The notes under the pieces: model-generated
Seen by the model: the letters and a program-made list of their open reading frames with translations, nothing else
Databases searched by the model: none
Told to the model about the DNA's origin: nothing
NCBI GenBank assembly: GCA_038133505.1
Contig: JAYPTI010000063.1
Location: 1 to 16,947 of the forward strand
Reading direction: 5' to 3'
DNA: 16,947 bases
Source of the DNA: JAYQUR01 sp038133505
GTDB taxonomy: Bacteria > Pseudomonadota > Alphaproteobacteria > MPNO01 > UBA830
Part shown: in pieces, positions 1 through 7,624 of the stretch
How positions within the stretch are numbered: position 1 is the first letter of the stretch
How the letters are laid out: the number at the start of each line of letters is the position of its first letter
Position numbers and translations under genes: made by a program

Positions 1-1
1 C

Positions 2-313
2 CCCGAGGCGGCTGCCGAACCGCCCAAACCGGCGGTGCGTACGAAGGAGTGGCGCGTCCAGTTCGCGTCGTTCCGCTCGGAGGCCGACGCCGAACAGGCA
101 TGGAACGAGCTTGTCCAGAACGCCAAGGGGCTGCTCAACGGGGTCAGCCCCATCATCGAGCGCGCCGACCTCGGCGACCGAGGCATCTACCATCGCCTCC
201 AGGCGGGGCCGATCCCCGAAAAGGCATCGGCAGATGGACTTTGCACGCAACTTCGGGAAATACTGCCCGAGCAGGGCTGCCTGCCCGTCCGGATAACGGA
301 ACCGGTTTCCTGA
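2..313 (+). CDS. SPOR-domain protein, 3' end only
   Basis: This is the C-terminal part of a longer gene that enters from the left edge; the frame is open from base 2 to the TGA at 311-313 (103 visible residues). The first dozen residues are a Pro/Ala-rich linker. They are followed by one SPOR domain: the WRVQFASF strand, a helix with AEQAWNEL, the IYHRLQAGP strand and a late Cys pair around LCTQL and QGCLPV. SPOR domains bind denuded peptidoglycan glycan strands at division sites, so the protein is probably an inner-membrane-anchored periplasmic factor whose membrane segment lies outside the window. A GTG at 35 lies inside the linker and is unlikely to be the true start. The assignment of the domain is secure; the full-length protein type cannot be told. 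A perfect hairpin follows the stop. Confidence 0.85.
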   Translation, partial: PEAAAEPPKPAVRTKEWRVQFASFRSEADAEQAWNELVQNAKGLLNGVSPIIERADLGDRGIYHRLQAGPIPEKASADGLCTQLREILPEQGCLPVRITEPVS

Positions 314-323
314 AGAAGACCGG

Positions 324-362
324 CCGTGCCCGGCATGAGCCGGTTCACGGGACCGGGCACGG
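324..362 (+). terminator. Hairpin after the SPOR gene, candidate terminator
   Basis: A perfect 10-bp inverted repeat (CCGTGCCCGG at 324-333, CCGGGCACGG at 353-362) encloses a 19-nt loop and begins 10 bp after the SPOR stop codon. There is no clear T-run behind it, so it may be a weak or Rho-assisted terminator rather than a canonical intrinsic one. The rest of the gap, 363-497, shows no gene that I can support. Confidence 0.45.
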
Positions 363-497
363 GACAGGGCGGCTTTCCGGGTTGGCGCCAGGGTTGGCGG
401 AGCAATGCGGCGGGCGCGCCGCGTTTACACAATCGCAACGGCCGCGGTATGTACTGCGCGCCGTCGCCAGTCGATACCGGCCGGAACCGCCCGAAAC

Positions 498-1781
498 ATG
501 ATCGTCATCCGTATTGCCCTGTGGCTCATCATCATCGGCATCCTCGCCTCGCCCGCGATCGCGTGGTACGGGCTGGAGGACAAGCCGCTGGTCGCCACCA
601 AGGCGGAACTCAGCATCCGCGACATCAAGTCGGCGCAGGACTTCATCAAGCAGTACGACCCGCGCAACCTGCCCGACGGGAAAATCACGGAAATCACGGC
701 GACGCCGCAGCAGATCAACGCCGGGCTGACCGGCGCGCTGTCGGGGGCGCCGATGCTTGAGGCCTGCGTCGCGCCGAGCCGCTACGGCCTGCTTGCCGGG
801 ATCACGGGCGAAATTCCGGTGCCCGACAATCCGTTCGGGCGCTACGTCAACATCCGGATGCTGGTGGAATCGTCCGAAGAGGGCGTCCGCATCGGCCGGA
901 TGAGCATCGGCGAGATCGAGGTGCCGTCCGCCGTCGTGCGGCCGGCCTTCATCCTCGTCATGGACCAGCTCGCGGGGCCCGGCCGCGGCAAGGCGTTTCT
1001 CGACACGATAAGGAGCATCCGCGTCTCCGGCGACCGGATCAAGATCGTCTACAATCCGAAGGACGGCCTGCTGGACGAGCTCAAGAGCGCCGCTAAGAAA
1101 ACGGTCGTCGCGGGCGACCCGAAGCTGACGCGCATCTACTGGGAGCGGATCCACGAGGCCTACGAGAAGCTCCCGAAAAGCGGCCGCGTCTCGTTCACGC
1201 GCTATTTCCAGCCGATGTTCGCCCTGGCGGCGGAGCGGTCGCGGAACGGCGACCCGGTCGAGGAAAACAAGGCGGCGATCTTCGCGCTCGGCATGTTCTT
1301 CGGCGACATCCGGCTCGAACGCTTCGTCGGCGAGGTCCGCGGCGGCAAATATAAAGGCCTCCCGCCGGGCACCGGCCATGTGCGACTGGAGGGACGGCAC
1401 GACTGGGTGCAGCATTTCCTGCTGTCGGCCGGCCTGACCGCCTCCGGCGGCCGCGGCATCGCGGATTTCATCGGCGAGGCCAAGGAAGTCCAGGATTCGG
1501 GCAAGGCCAGCGGTTTCAGCTTCACCGACATCGGCGCCGACCGCACGGGCGTTCGCTTCGCCGAAGTGGCGCTGTCGTCGGCATCGGCGGCGCGGCGCAT
1601 TCAGGGCGTCATATCGAAGGCGACCAGGGAGGAGGACTTCTTCCCGAAGGTGAGCGACCTCCCGGAGGGCCTGTCCGCCGCCGAGTTCAAGTCGCGCTAC
1701 GGCGACCGCAACAGCACGGCCTACAAACAGCTCGTTGCCGAGATCGACCGCCGCATCGGCGGCATCCCGATCTATCGATGA
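498..1781 (+). CDS. Membrane-anchored protein of unknown function with HDWxQHF motif
   Basis: I do not recognise this gene with certainty. The 427-residue product begins with a strongly hydrophobic segment (residues 1-22, IALWLIIIGILAS), which looks like a signal anchor or uncleaved signal peptide, so the bulk is probably periplasmic. Residues about 65-190 look beta-rich (GVRIGRMSIGEIEVPS, DRIKIVYNP). The C-terminal half holds a cluster of polar residues: HDWVQHF at 301-307, GEAKEVQDS at 326-334 and TDIGADRTG at 343-351. The H..H, KE..D and D...D pattern recalls the YfiM/DUF2279 type of small envelope proteins, but this is only a resemblance. I chose ATG 498 because it places the hydrophobic segment at the N-terminus; the frame is open back to an ATG at 405, which would add 31 Arg-rich residues. 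The metallophosphoesterase follows directly. Confidence 0.7.
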   Translation: MIVIRIALWLIIIGILASPAIAWYGLEDKPLVATKAELSIRDIKSAQDFIKQYDPRNLPDGKITEITATPQQINAGLTGALSGAPMLEACVAPSRYGLLAGITGEIPVPDNPFGRYVNIRMLVESSEEGVRIGRMSIGEIEVPSAVVRPAFILVMDQLAGPGRGKAFLDTIRSIRVSGDRIKIVYNPKDGLLDELKSAAKKTVVAGDPKLTRIYWERIHEAYEKLPKSGRVSFTRYFQPMFALAAERSRNGDPVEENKAAIFALGMFFGDIRLERFVGEVRGGKYKGLPPGTGHVRLEGRHDWVQHFLLSAGLTASGGRGIADFIGEAKEVQDSGKASGFSFTDIGADRTGVRFAEVALSSASAARRIQGVISKATREEDFFPKVSDLPEGLSAAEFKSRYGDRNSTAYKQLVAEIDRRIGGIPIYR

Positions 1782-1797
1782 GTCGCCGACCCGGCCC

Positions 1798-2703
1798 GTG
1801 ACTTCCGCTTCCCAGCCACCGGATCCCGCACCCCCGCGGTCCCGCCGCGTGCCGTCGAACGTCTTCGAAAGCCGCGTCGTCCGGCCGTTCTTCCGGCGCG
1901 GCTTCGATGCGACGTTCGCCTTTCTCAAGCTGACGGGTCTGCACGGGCGCGGCGTCCGCAACGCGCTCGATATCCGGCTCACCCGGCTCGAGATCCCGCT
2001 CGCCGGCCTGCCGGCCACGTTCGACGGCTATACGATCCTGCAGATGAGCGATCTTCACGCCGACGGGCCGATCGATCTGGAGCCTTCCGTCGCGCGCGCG
2101 CTCTTCGGCATCGAGCCGGACCTGTGCGTGCTGACCGGCGACTACCGCTACCGGCTGACGGGAACGCACGACGAGGCGGCGGCCCCGATGGCGCGCATCC
2201 TCTCCCACGTGCGGGCGAGGGACGGCATCGTCGGCATCATGGGCAATCACGACCTCGCGACGATGATGGAGCCGCTGCGGCGCGCCGGCGTCGACCTGGT
2301 CGTCAACGAACACCGGGTCCTGAGACGCGGCGCGGACGAGATCGTCCTGATCGGTCTCGACGACGTCCACGCCTACCAGCCCGTCGACGAAGCAGCCGCC
2401 CGCCTCGCCGGCATGCCGGACGGCTTCCGCATCCTGCTCGTCCATTCGCCTGAGATGCCGGAACAGGCCGCCGCGGCCGGCGTCTCGCTCTATCTCTGCG
2501 GCCATACGCACGGCGGCCAGATCTGCCTGCCCGGCGGCCGGCCGCTGCTGACGAACATCCGGACGGCGGCCAGGTACGCCCGCGGCCTGTGGACCTGCGG
2601 CGACATGACGGGCTACACGACCACCGGCGTCGGCGTCTCGGTCATGCCGATCCGCTTCAACTGCCCGCCGGAAGCGGCGCTGATCACCCTGCGGCGCGCG
2701 TAA
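1798..2703 (+). CDS. Metallophosphoesterase (YkuE/YaeI-like)
   Basis: This is a calcineurin-like metallophosphoesterase of about 301 residues. All dimetal-site motifs are visible in order: SDLH (about residues 84-87), GDY (114-116), GNHD (149-152), LVHSPE (His about 216) and GHTHGGQ (235-241). The order and the GHTHGGQ ending match the YkuE/YaeI group, which hydrolyses phosphodiester or pyrophosphate bonds, in some members on lipid precursors. Known YkuE/YaeI proteins usually carry an N-terminal membrane segment; here residues 1-60 are Pro/Arg-rich with only a short hydrophobic patch, so this one may be cytoplasmic or peripherally bound. The start is uncertain: GTG 1798 leaves 16 bp after the preceding stop, GTG 1849 is also possible, and the frame stays open back to a TTG at 1735 inside the upstream gene. 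No clear Shine-Dalgarno decides it. Substrate unknown. Confidence 0.85.
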   Translation: MTSASQPPDPAPPRSRRVPSNVFESRVVRPFFRRGFDATFAFLKLTGLHGRGVRNALDIRLTRLEIPLAGLPATFDGYTILQMSDLHADGPIDLEPSVARALFGIEPDLCVLTGDYRYRLTGTHDEAAAPMARILSHVRARDGIVGIMGNHDLATMMEPLRRAGVDLVVNEHRVLRRGADEIVLIGLDDVHAYQPVDEAAARLAGMPDGFRILLVHSPEMPEQAAAAGVSLYLCGHTHGGQICLPGGRPLLTNIRTAARYARGLWTCGDMTGYTTTGVGVSVMPIRFNCPPEAALITLRRA

Positions 2704-2751
2704 CGCCGCCTGACGATTTGCAATCCGGCCCGGATCGGGCATCATTCCGAC

Positions 2752-3840
2752 ATGATCAGGATTGCAACCGTCGTTTTCATTCTCCTCGCCTCCGCAAGCG
2801 GGACGTTCGCGGCAACGCCCTACGAGACCGGAATGCAGCTTCTCAAGGCGAAGCTCTATCCCGCAGCCGGCGTCATGTTCGGACAGGCCGCGAAGGCGGG
2901 GGACGCGAAATCGCAGGGCCAGCTCGCCCGGATGTGCGAACGCGGCCTGGGCTTTCCGAAGAACGACGCGAAGGCCGTCGAGCTGTACCGGGCGGCGGCG
3001 GAAGCCGATTACGCGCCAGCGCTCTACATCATGGGACGCCGACTCGTTGCGGGAAAAGGCCTCGCGCGAAATGAAGCGGCCGGATTCACGTTTCTCGAAC
3101 GATCCGCAGAGCTCGGCAATCAGTACGCGCAATACTGGACGGCGCGCGCGTATCTCGGGGGAAAACTCGCACCGCGCGACCCTGAAAAAGCCGCCGGCCT
3201 GCTCGAAAAATCGGCGGAACAGGGCTTTGCGAAAGCCCAGTTGATGATCGGGAAGTTTTATTTGCAGGGAAGAGTCAGAAACAGAAATGTGGAACGCGCC
3301 GCGGGCTATATTCAGAAGGCTGCGGAAGCCGGTATTCCCGAGGCCCAGTCGCTGCTCGGCAGCATGTATGCCGAGCGCATCGGCGTCGAGCGCGACTACG
3401 AGAAGGCCTTTATGTGGCGGCTGAAGGCCGCGGAGAAAAACGATCCGGACGCGATGCGGAGCATCGGATACATGTACGCACTGGCCCAGGGCGCGGAGGT
3501 AAGCCACACCAAGGCCCGCGACTGGTGGCTGAAGGCCGCGGCGCACGGCGATACGATTTCGATGACCAACCTTTCGGAGATTTACAGTCGGGGACGCCGC
3601 AACGTTCCGCGCGACTTCGCCAAGGCTTATCTGTGGGCGGCGGTCGCCGAAAAGATCGGGCTCGTGGATAGGAATCTCGCAGCCTCTTCGCGCGTTTACG
3701 AGGCAAACATAAAGAAGGCCGCCTCGGACAACGCCTGGCGAAAGTCGATGGCCGCGAAGGAACTCCCGGACGAACAGGTCCGGGCGCTCGACGCGAAAGT
3801 CGCCGCGTGCTGGCAGAAGCCGGCGACCTGCGACAACTAG
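2752..3840 (+). CDS. Secreted Sel1-repeat protein
   Basis: The 362-residue product starts with a clear Sec signal peptide (residues 1-20, IATVVFILLASASGTFA, likely cut near Ala20-Ala21). It is then built from about seven Sel1-like/TPR-like helical hairpins of about 36 residues, for example AVELYRAAAEADYAPALYIM (75-94), AAGLLEKSAEQGFAKAQLMI (147-166), AAGYIQKAAEAGIPEAQSLL (183-202) and ARDWWLKAAAHGD (255-267). Sel1 proteins are solenoid adaptors that bind partner proteins, often in the envelope or in stress signalling. A Cys pair near the C-terminus (353 and 360) could form a disulfide. ATG 2752 is supported because it gives the signal peptide directly. Codon use in the middle of the gene is visibly less GC-rich at third positions than in its neighbours. 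No enzyme motif is present; the partner is unknown. Confidence 0.85.
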   Translation: MIRIATVVFILLASASGTFAATPYETGMQLLKAKLYPAAGVMFGQAAKAGDAKSQGQLARMCERGLGFPKNDAKAVELYRAAAEADYAPALYIMGRRLVAGKGLARNEAAGFTFLERSAELGNQYAQYWTARAYLGGKLAPRDPEKAAGLLEKSAEQGFAKAQLMIGKFYLQGRVRNRNVERAAGYIQKAAEAGIPEAQSLLGSMYAERIGVERDYEKAFMWRLKAAEKNDPDAMRSIGYMYALAQGAEVSHTKARDWWLKAAAHGDTISMTNLSEIYSRGRRNVPRDFAKAYLWAAVAEKIGLVDRNLAASSRVYEANIKKAASDNAWRKSMAAKELPDEQVRALDAKVAACWQKPATCDN

Positions 3841-3906
3841 ATCGGTCCGGCCGCTTCCCGAACATCTCCGTAGTCGGCGCACCGTAAAGCGCCTATAGGG
3901 TAGGTC

Positions 3907-4839
3907 ATGGTCCCGCCGACCCTCCCGCCCGTCCGTCCGTCCGCCGGCACACGTTTCTCCGCCCTGCCCGTCGCCGTCCAGAGCGCCGCCATCGCCACGG
4001 TCGCCATGGCGCTGTTCAGCGCCGTGCCGCCGTCCGTCCGGCTGCTGTCCGACACGATGTCGGCCTATCAGATCGTCGGCATCCGCGCGGCGCTCGGCGT
4101 CGCCATGGCATGCTGCTATTTCGCCTGGGCCGGGTTCTACCGCCTGAAGTCGCCGCGGCCGGTTTTTCACTTCACCCGCGCGACCTTCAATTTCGTCGGC
4201 ATGGTGATGTGGTTCTGGGCGCTGAAGCATGTGGAGCTGGCGAAGGGCATCGCCATCCATTTTACGATGCCGCTGTTCATCGCGCTGCTCGCCTGGTTCT
4301 TCCTGAAGGAGCGCATCGATTCCAGGCGGGGGCTCGTCATGCTCGTCGGCTTCGCCGGCGTGCTGATCATCCTGCGCCCCGGGATGATCGGGATCGGCCT
4401 GCCGGAGATGGCGATCCTCGGATCGGCCGTGCTCTATGCGGGCGCCGTGATCTTCCTGAAGATCATAGTCCGCGACGAGGGCGCCTTCGCGGTCACCTTC
4501 TATACCAACCTGTTCATGGGCCTGTGGTGCATCGCGCCGGCGGCATACTACTGGGCACCGATCACGCTTGACGACGTGCTGCCCATCCTCGGCCTCGGCG
4601 TCTGCGGGCTGATGGCACCGTTCCTGGTCGCGACCACGCTGAAGTCCGCCGATGCGAGCCTGATCGGGGCCTTCGATTTCCTGCGGCTTCCCTTCACGGC
4701 GGTGTTCGGCTTCGCGCTGTTCGGCGAGATTCCCGACGTCTTCGTCTGGGTGGGCGCCGCGATCATCTTCGTCAGCACCTGGCACGTGACGGCGCGCGAG
4801 GCGGGACGGGCGAAAGCCCGCAAATCCGGGGCTCCATGA
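3907..4839 (+). CDS. EamA/DMT-family transporter, array member 1
   Basis: First of five tandem drug/metabolite transporter (DMT) superfamily genes. The 310-residue protein has about ten hydrophobic segments arranged as two EamA repeats. Family landmarks are IHFTMPLF (117-124), GFAGVLIILRPG (148-159), SADASLIGAFDFLRLP (247-262) and WVGAAIIF (281-288), then a short basic tail. DMT proteins of this size move small organic solutes (amino acids, nucleosides, vitamins or drugs, in various families) across the inner membrane; the cargo cannot be read from sequence. The N-terminus (residues 1-24) is Pro-rich and probably cytoplasmic. ATG 3907 is preceded by a purine-rich GGGTAGG. Its closest relative in the window is array member 2 (LSDTMSAYQIV against LTDTMSAFQIV, and nearly identical last repeats), suggesting a recent local duplication. 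A 66-bp gap separates it from the Sel1 gene, so an array promoter may lie there. Confidence 0.9.
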   Translation: MVPPTLPPVRPSAGTRFSALPVAVQSAAIATVAMALFSAVPPSVRLLSDTMSAYQIVGIRAALGVAMACCYFAWAGFYRLKSPRPVFHFTRATFNFVGMVMWFWALKHVELAKGIAIHFTMPLFIALLAWFFLKERIDSRRGLVMLVGFAGVLIILRPGMIGIGLPEMAILGSAVLYAGAVIFLKIIVRDEGAFAVTFYTNLFMGLWCIAPAAYYWAPITLDDVLPILGLGVCGLMAPFLVATTLKSADASLIGAFDFLRLPFTAVFGFALFGEIPDVFVWVGAAIIFVSTWHVTAREAGRAKARKSGAP

Positions 4840-5831
4840 GCCGTTCGGCCCGCCCGCGGCCGGGCATTCGGCAGAATTTTAGGGAAGTCGCGACCCGAAC
4901 CCGGTATTTTCCCGCAATGACCGTCCCTGGCGCCGCCGCGCCTACCTCCGACAGCTCCCGAGCGATGCTGACCGGCGTGCTGATCGCCGTCGCCGCCATG
5001 GTGCTGTTCGCGTCCGTCCATTCGGCGGTCAGGTCTCTCACCGACACGATGTCGGCCTTCCAGATCGTGTTCTGGCGGATGGCGGTCAGCGTATCGCTGA
5101 TGATGCCGTGGTACCTGTGGAAGGGGCTGCACCTGCTCAAGACCCAGCGGCCGGGCATGCACGCGCAGCGCGCGGTCGTGAATTTCACCGGCATGGTGCT
5201 GTGGTTCCATGCCATCGGGATCGTACCGCTCGCCAAGGCGGTCGCGATCCATTTCACCCTGCCGCTGTTCGTCCTCCTGATGGCGGCGCTGCTGCTGGGC
5301 GAGAAGGTCGGCTGGCGGCGGGTCGCGGCGACCGGCGTGGGTTTCGCCGGCATGCTGGTGATCCTGCGGCCCGGCATGACCGAGGTCGGCCTGCCGGAGG
5401 CGATGATCCTCGCCTCCGCCCTGCTCTACGGCGCGACCGTGATCTATCTGAAGAAGATGCTGACGACCGAGACGCCGCTGGCGCTGACCTTCTACACCAA
5501 CGCGCTCATCGGCCTGCTGTGCATCCCGCCGGCGATATACACGTGGGTGCCGCCGACGGCGGACGACATCCTGCCGATCGCCGTGATCGGCATCCTCGGC
5601 ACGCTGGCGCCGCTGATGTTCACCATGGCGCTGCGGCGGGCCGACGCGAGCGTGATCGCGCCCATCGATTTCCTGCGCCTCCCCTTCACGGCGGCGATCG
5701 CGTTCGCGCTGTTCGGCGAGGTGCCTGAAATCTGGGTCTGGGTCGGCGGCGCGATCATCTTCGCCAGCACCTGGTACATCGCCATCCGCGAGAGCCGGGC
5801 AGCGCGCCGGAAAGCCGGGGAAACGCCATGA
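4836..5831 (+). CDS. EamA/DMT-family transporter, array member 2
   Basis: Second transporter of the array, two EamA repeats, 331 residues from this start. Landmarks are IHFTLPLF, GFAGMLVILRPG (about 169-180), RADASVIAPIDFLRLP and VWVGGAIIFASTW, very close to member 1. The start is a real choice. ATG 4836 overlaps the stop of member 1 in an ATGA and has GGGG a few bases upstream, a context like that of member 3. ATG 4917 would remove 27 Arg-rich residues that use codons rare in this DNA (AGG, CGA); it gives an N-terminus matching member 1 in length but has no visible Shine-Dalgarno. I list the overlapping start and treat both as open. The basic tail (RESRAARRKAGETP) agrees with a cytoplasmic C-terminus. 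Confidence 0.88.
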   Translation: MSRSARPRPGIRQNFREVATRTRYFPAMTVPGAAAPTSDSSRAMLTGVLIAVAAMVLFASVHSAVRSLTDTMSAFQIVFWRMAVSVSLMMPWYLWKGLHLLKTQRPGMHAQRAVVNFTGMVLWFHAIGIVPLAKAVAIHFTLPLFVLLMAALLLGEKVGWRRVAATGVGFAGMLVILRPGMTEVGLPEAMILASALLYGATVIYLKKMLTTETPLALTFYTNALIGLLCIPPAIYTWVPPTADDILPIAVIGILGTLAPLMFTMALRRADASVIAPIDFLRLPFTAAIAFALFGEVPEIWVWVGGAIIFASTWYIAIRESRAARRKAGETP

Positions 5832-6730
5832 GCGCGATCCGGAATTGGTTCGGGGCGCTGTCCGGAAACGCGCGCGGGTTCGTGTGGATCCTGCTGTCGG
5901 CGTTCGTGTTCATGTCGATGGTGCTGCTTGTCCGATCGCTGTCGGACCGGTTCAACGCGGGCGAACTCGCCTTCTGGCGGGCGTTCATGGGCCTCCTGAT
6001 CCTGTCGCCGGTGTTCCTGCGGTCCGGCGCCGCGCTGTTCCGCACCCGGCATTTCGGCGGCCATCTTCTGCGCAACCTGATGCATTTCGTCGGCGTCGCC
6101 GGATGGTTCTACGCCATCGGCGAGATCAACCTGTCGGTCGGCATGTCGCTACAGTTCACCATTCCGCTGTTCACGATCCTGTTCGCGATCCTGCTTCTGG
6201 GCGAGCGGGTCGATACCGCGCGCTGGATCGCCACCGCCATCGGCTTCGCCGGCGTCCTGCTGATCCTCAGGCCCGGCGTCGCGCCGGTCAGCCTCGCCGC
6301 CGTCGCGGCGCTGGTCTCGGCGGTCGGTTACGCGGGGGCCAACATCTCGACCAAGGTGCTGATGCGGCAGTCGACGGGCGACACCATCGTCTTCTACATG
6401 AACCTGATCCATCTGCCGCTGGCGCTGATCCTCGCGCAATTCATGGGCGGCATCTCGGTACCCGCCCTCTCGGACCTGCCGTGGCTGATCGCGCTCGGCG
6501 GCGCGGCGACGCTGGCGCACTGGCTTCTCGCCCGCGCGCTCGGCGAGGCGGATGCGAGCCTGATCATCGTCGTCGATTTCACCAAGCTGCCGCTCGTCGC
6601 GCTCGGCGCCTATATCTGCTTTTCGGAGGCACCGGTGGTATGGGCATGGGTCGGCGGGGCGGTTATCTTTGCGTCGACCTATTTCATCGTCCGGCGCGAA
6701 ACCCGCGCGGGCGCGGGGAAAGCGACCTAG
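5828..6730 (+). CDS. EamA/DMT-family transporter, array member 3
   Basis: Third transporter of the array, 300 residues with about ten hydrophobic segments. Landmarks are LQFTIPLFTILF (108-119), GFAGVLLILRPG (139-150), EADASLIIVVDFTKLP (240-255) and WVGGAVIFASTYF (274-286). It differs from members 1 and 2 in the last repeat, where FLRLP is FTKLP, so it is a more distant paralog. Its ATG overlaps the stop of member 2 (ATGA at 5828-5831) and sits behind GGGGAAA at 5817-5823, a good ribosome binding site inside the previous gene. It ends in a TAG that is immediately followed, in the same frame, by the ATG of member 4, with no intervening base. Confidence 0.9.
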   Translation: MSAIRNWFGALSGNARGFVWILLSAFVFMSMVLLVRSLSDRFNAGELAFWRAFMGLLILSPVFLRSGAALFRTRHFGGHLLRNLMHFVGVAGWFYAIGEINLSVGMSLQFTIPLFTILFAILLLGERVDTARWIATAIGFAGVLLILRPGVAPVSLAAVAALVSAVGYAGANISTKVLMRQSTGDTIVFYMNLIHLPLALILAQFMGGISVPALSDLPWLIALGGAATLAHWLLARALGEADASLIIVVDFTKLPLVALGAYICFSEAPVVWAWVGGAVIFASTYFIVRRETRAGAGKAT

Positions 6731-7624
6731 ATGGCAGAAAACCCGGCGACGGAGACCCGTCGCGGCGATGCGGCGATTGCGGCCCTGTGGATGCTGGGCA
6801 CCGCGACGTCCTTCATCCTGATGATGATTTCCGTCCGCGAGCTGTCGAGCCGCATGTCGAGCTTCGAGCTGCTGTCGTTCCGCTCGCTGGTGGGCATTCC
6901 GGTCATGTGCCTCGTCGCGTGGCATATGGGCTTCCGCAGCGTGAAGACGGCGCGGTTCGGCATGCAGGTCGCGCGGAACGCGGTCCATTTCGGCGGCCAG
7001 TGGTGCTGGGTGATCGGCGTGACGCTGCTGCCGCTGGCGCACGTCACCGCGCTCGAATTCACCATGCCGATCTGGACGGCGATCATCGCCATGCTTTTCA
7101 TCGGCGAAAAGCCCCATCCGCACCGCATCGTCGCCGTCGTCGCCGGATTCGTCGGCACCATGGTGATCCTGCGGCCCGGTATCGAGATCGTCGACGAGGC
7201 GGCGCTGATTGTCCTGCTCTGCGCGCTGTTCTACGGCGCGTCAAACGTGATGGTGAAATCGCTGACGCGGACCGACCCCGCCTGGGTGATCGTGTTCTGG
7301 ATGCAGGTCATCCAGCTTCCCTTTGCGCTTGTGCCCGCTTTGCTGATCTACGACTGGATCTGGCCCATCTGGGCAGACGCCCCCTGGATCGTCGCCATCG
7401 GCCTGTCGGGAATGTCGGCGCATTACTGCATGGCGCGCGCCTTCCAGCTCGCCGACGCGTCGGTCTGCATCCCGATCGATTTCGTCCGCCTGCCGCTCGC
7501 CGCGCTGGCCGGCTGGCTGTTCTACAGCGAGGGCGTGAGCGTCTACGTGCTGATCGGCGCGGCGCTGATCTTCGGCGGGAACTACTATTCCGTGATCCGG
7601 GAAACCCGGGCCGTCAAGGCATGA
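6731..7624 (+). CDS. EamA/DMT-family transporter, array member 4
   Basis: Fourth transporter of the array, 297 residues, two EamA repeats. Landmarks are ALEFTMPIWTAI (107-118), GFVGTMVILRPG (139-150), MVKSLTRTDP (174-183) and LADASVCIPIDFVRLP (240-255). It is most similar to member 5, sharing the LTRTD loop, the DAPWI segment, the AHYxMARA segment and the REETR/RETR-type tail, so members 4 and 5 look like one duplication and members 1 and 2 another. Translation is probably coupled: the ATG directly follows the TAG of member 3, with GGGGAAAG at 6715-6722 as ribosome binding site. The extended acidic/aromatic periplasmic loop (YDWIWPIWADAPW, about 207-219) is shared with member 5 and absent from members 1-3. 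Confidence 0.9.
   Translation: MAENPATETRRGDAAIAALWMLGTATSFILMMISVRELSSRMSSFELLSFRSLVGIPVMCLVAWHMGFRSVKTARFGMQVARNAVHFGGQWCWVIGVTLLPLAHVTALEFTMPIWTAIIAMLFIGEKPHPHRIVAVVAGFVGTMVILRPGIEIVDEAALIVLLCALFYGASNVMVKSLTRTDPAWVIVFWMQVIQLPFALVPALLIYDWIWPIWADAPWIVAIGLSGMSAHYCMARAFQLADASVCIPIDFVRLPLAALAGWLFYSEGVSVYVLIGAALIFGGNYYSVIRETRAVKA

Noticed and set aside
345..2018. A 557-codon minus-strand open frame
   Set aside because: Shadow of the unknown envelope gene and the start of the metallophosphoesterase; composition is Arg/Asp/Ala repeats with no recognisable domain.
2718..2746. TTGCAA - 17 bp - ATCATT as a promoter for the Sel1 gene
   Set aside because: The -10 match is poor and transcription would begin at about the start codon, requiring a leaderless message.
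3876..3899. Short stem (GGCGC/GCGCC) followed by TATAGG before the transporter array, as terminator or promoter
   Set aside because: Five-base stem with an 8-nt loop and no T-run, and no -35 box at the right distance; too weak to list, although an array promoter is expected in this gap.
1687..4785. A 1032-codon open frame on the minus strand
   Set aside because: It runs antisense to the metallophosphoesterase, the Sel1 gene and the first transporter, all with clear family motifs. Its translation is Arg/Asp/His/Gly-rich low complexity, as expected from a GC-rich shadow frame.
5845..7620. Open frame upstream of array member 5, which would make an 887-residue fusion
   Set aside because: It overlaps members 3 and 4 in another frame and has no hydrophobic pattern or motif. 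The real start is ATG 7621, right before the first membrane segments.
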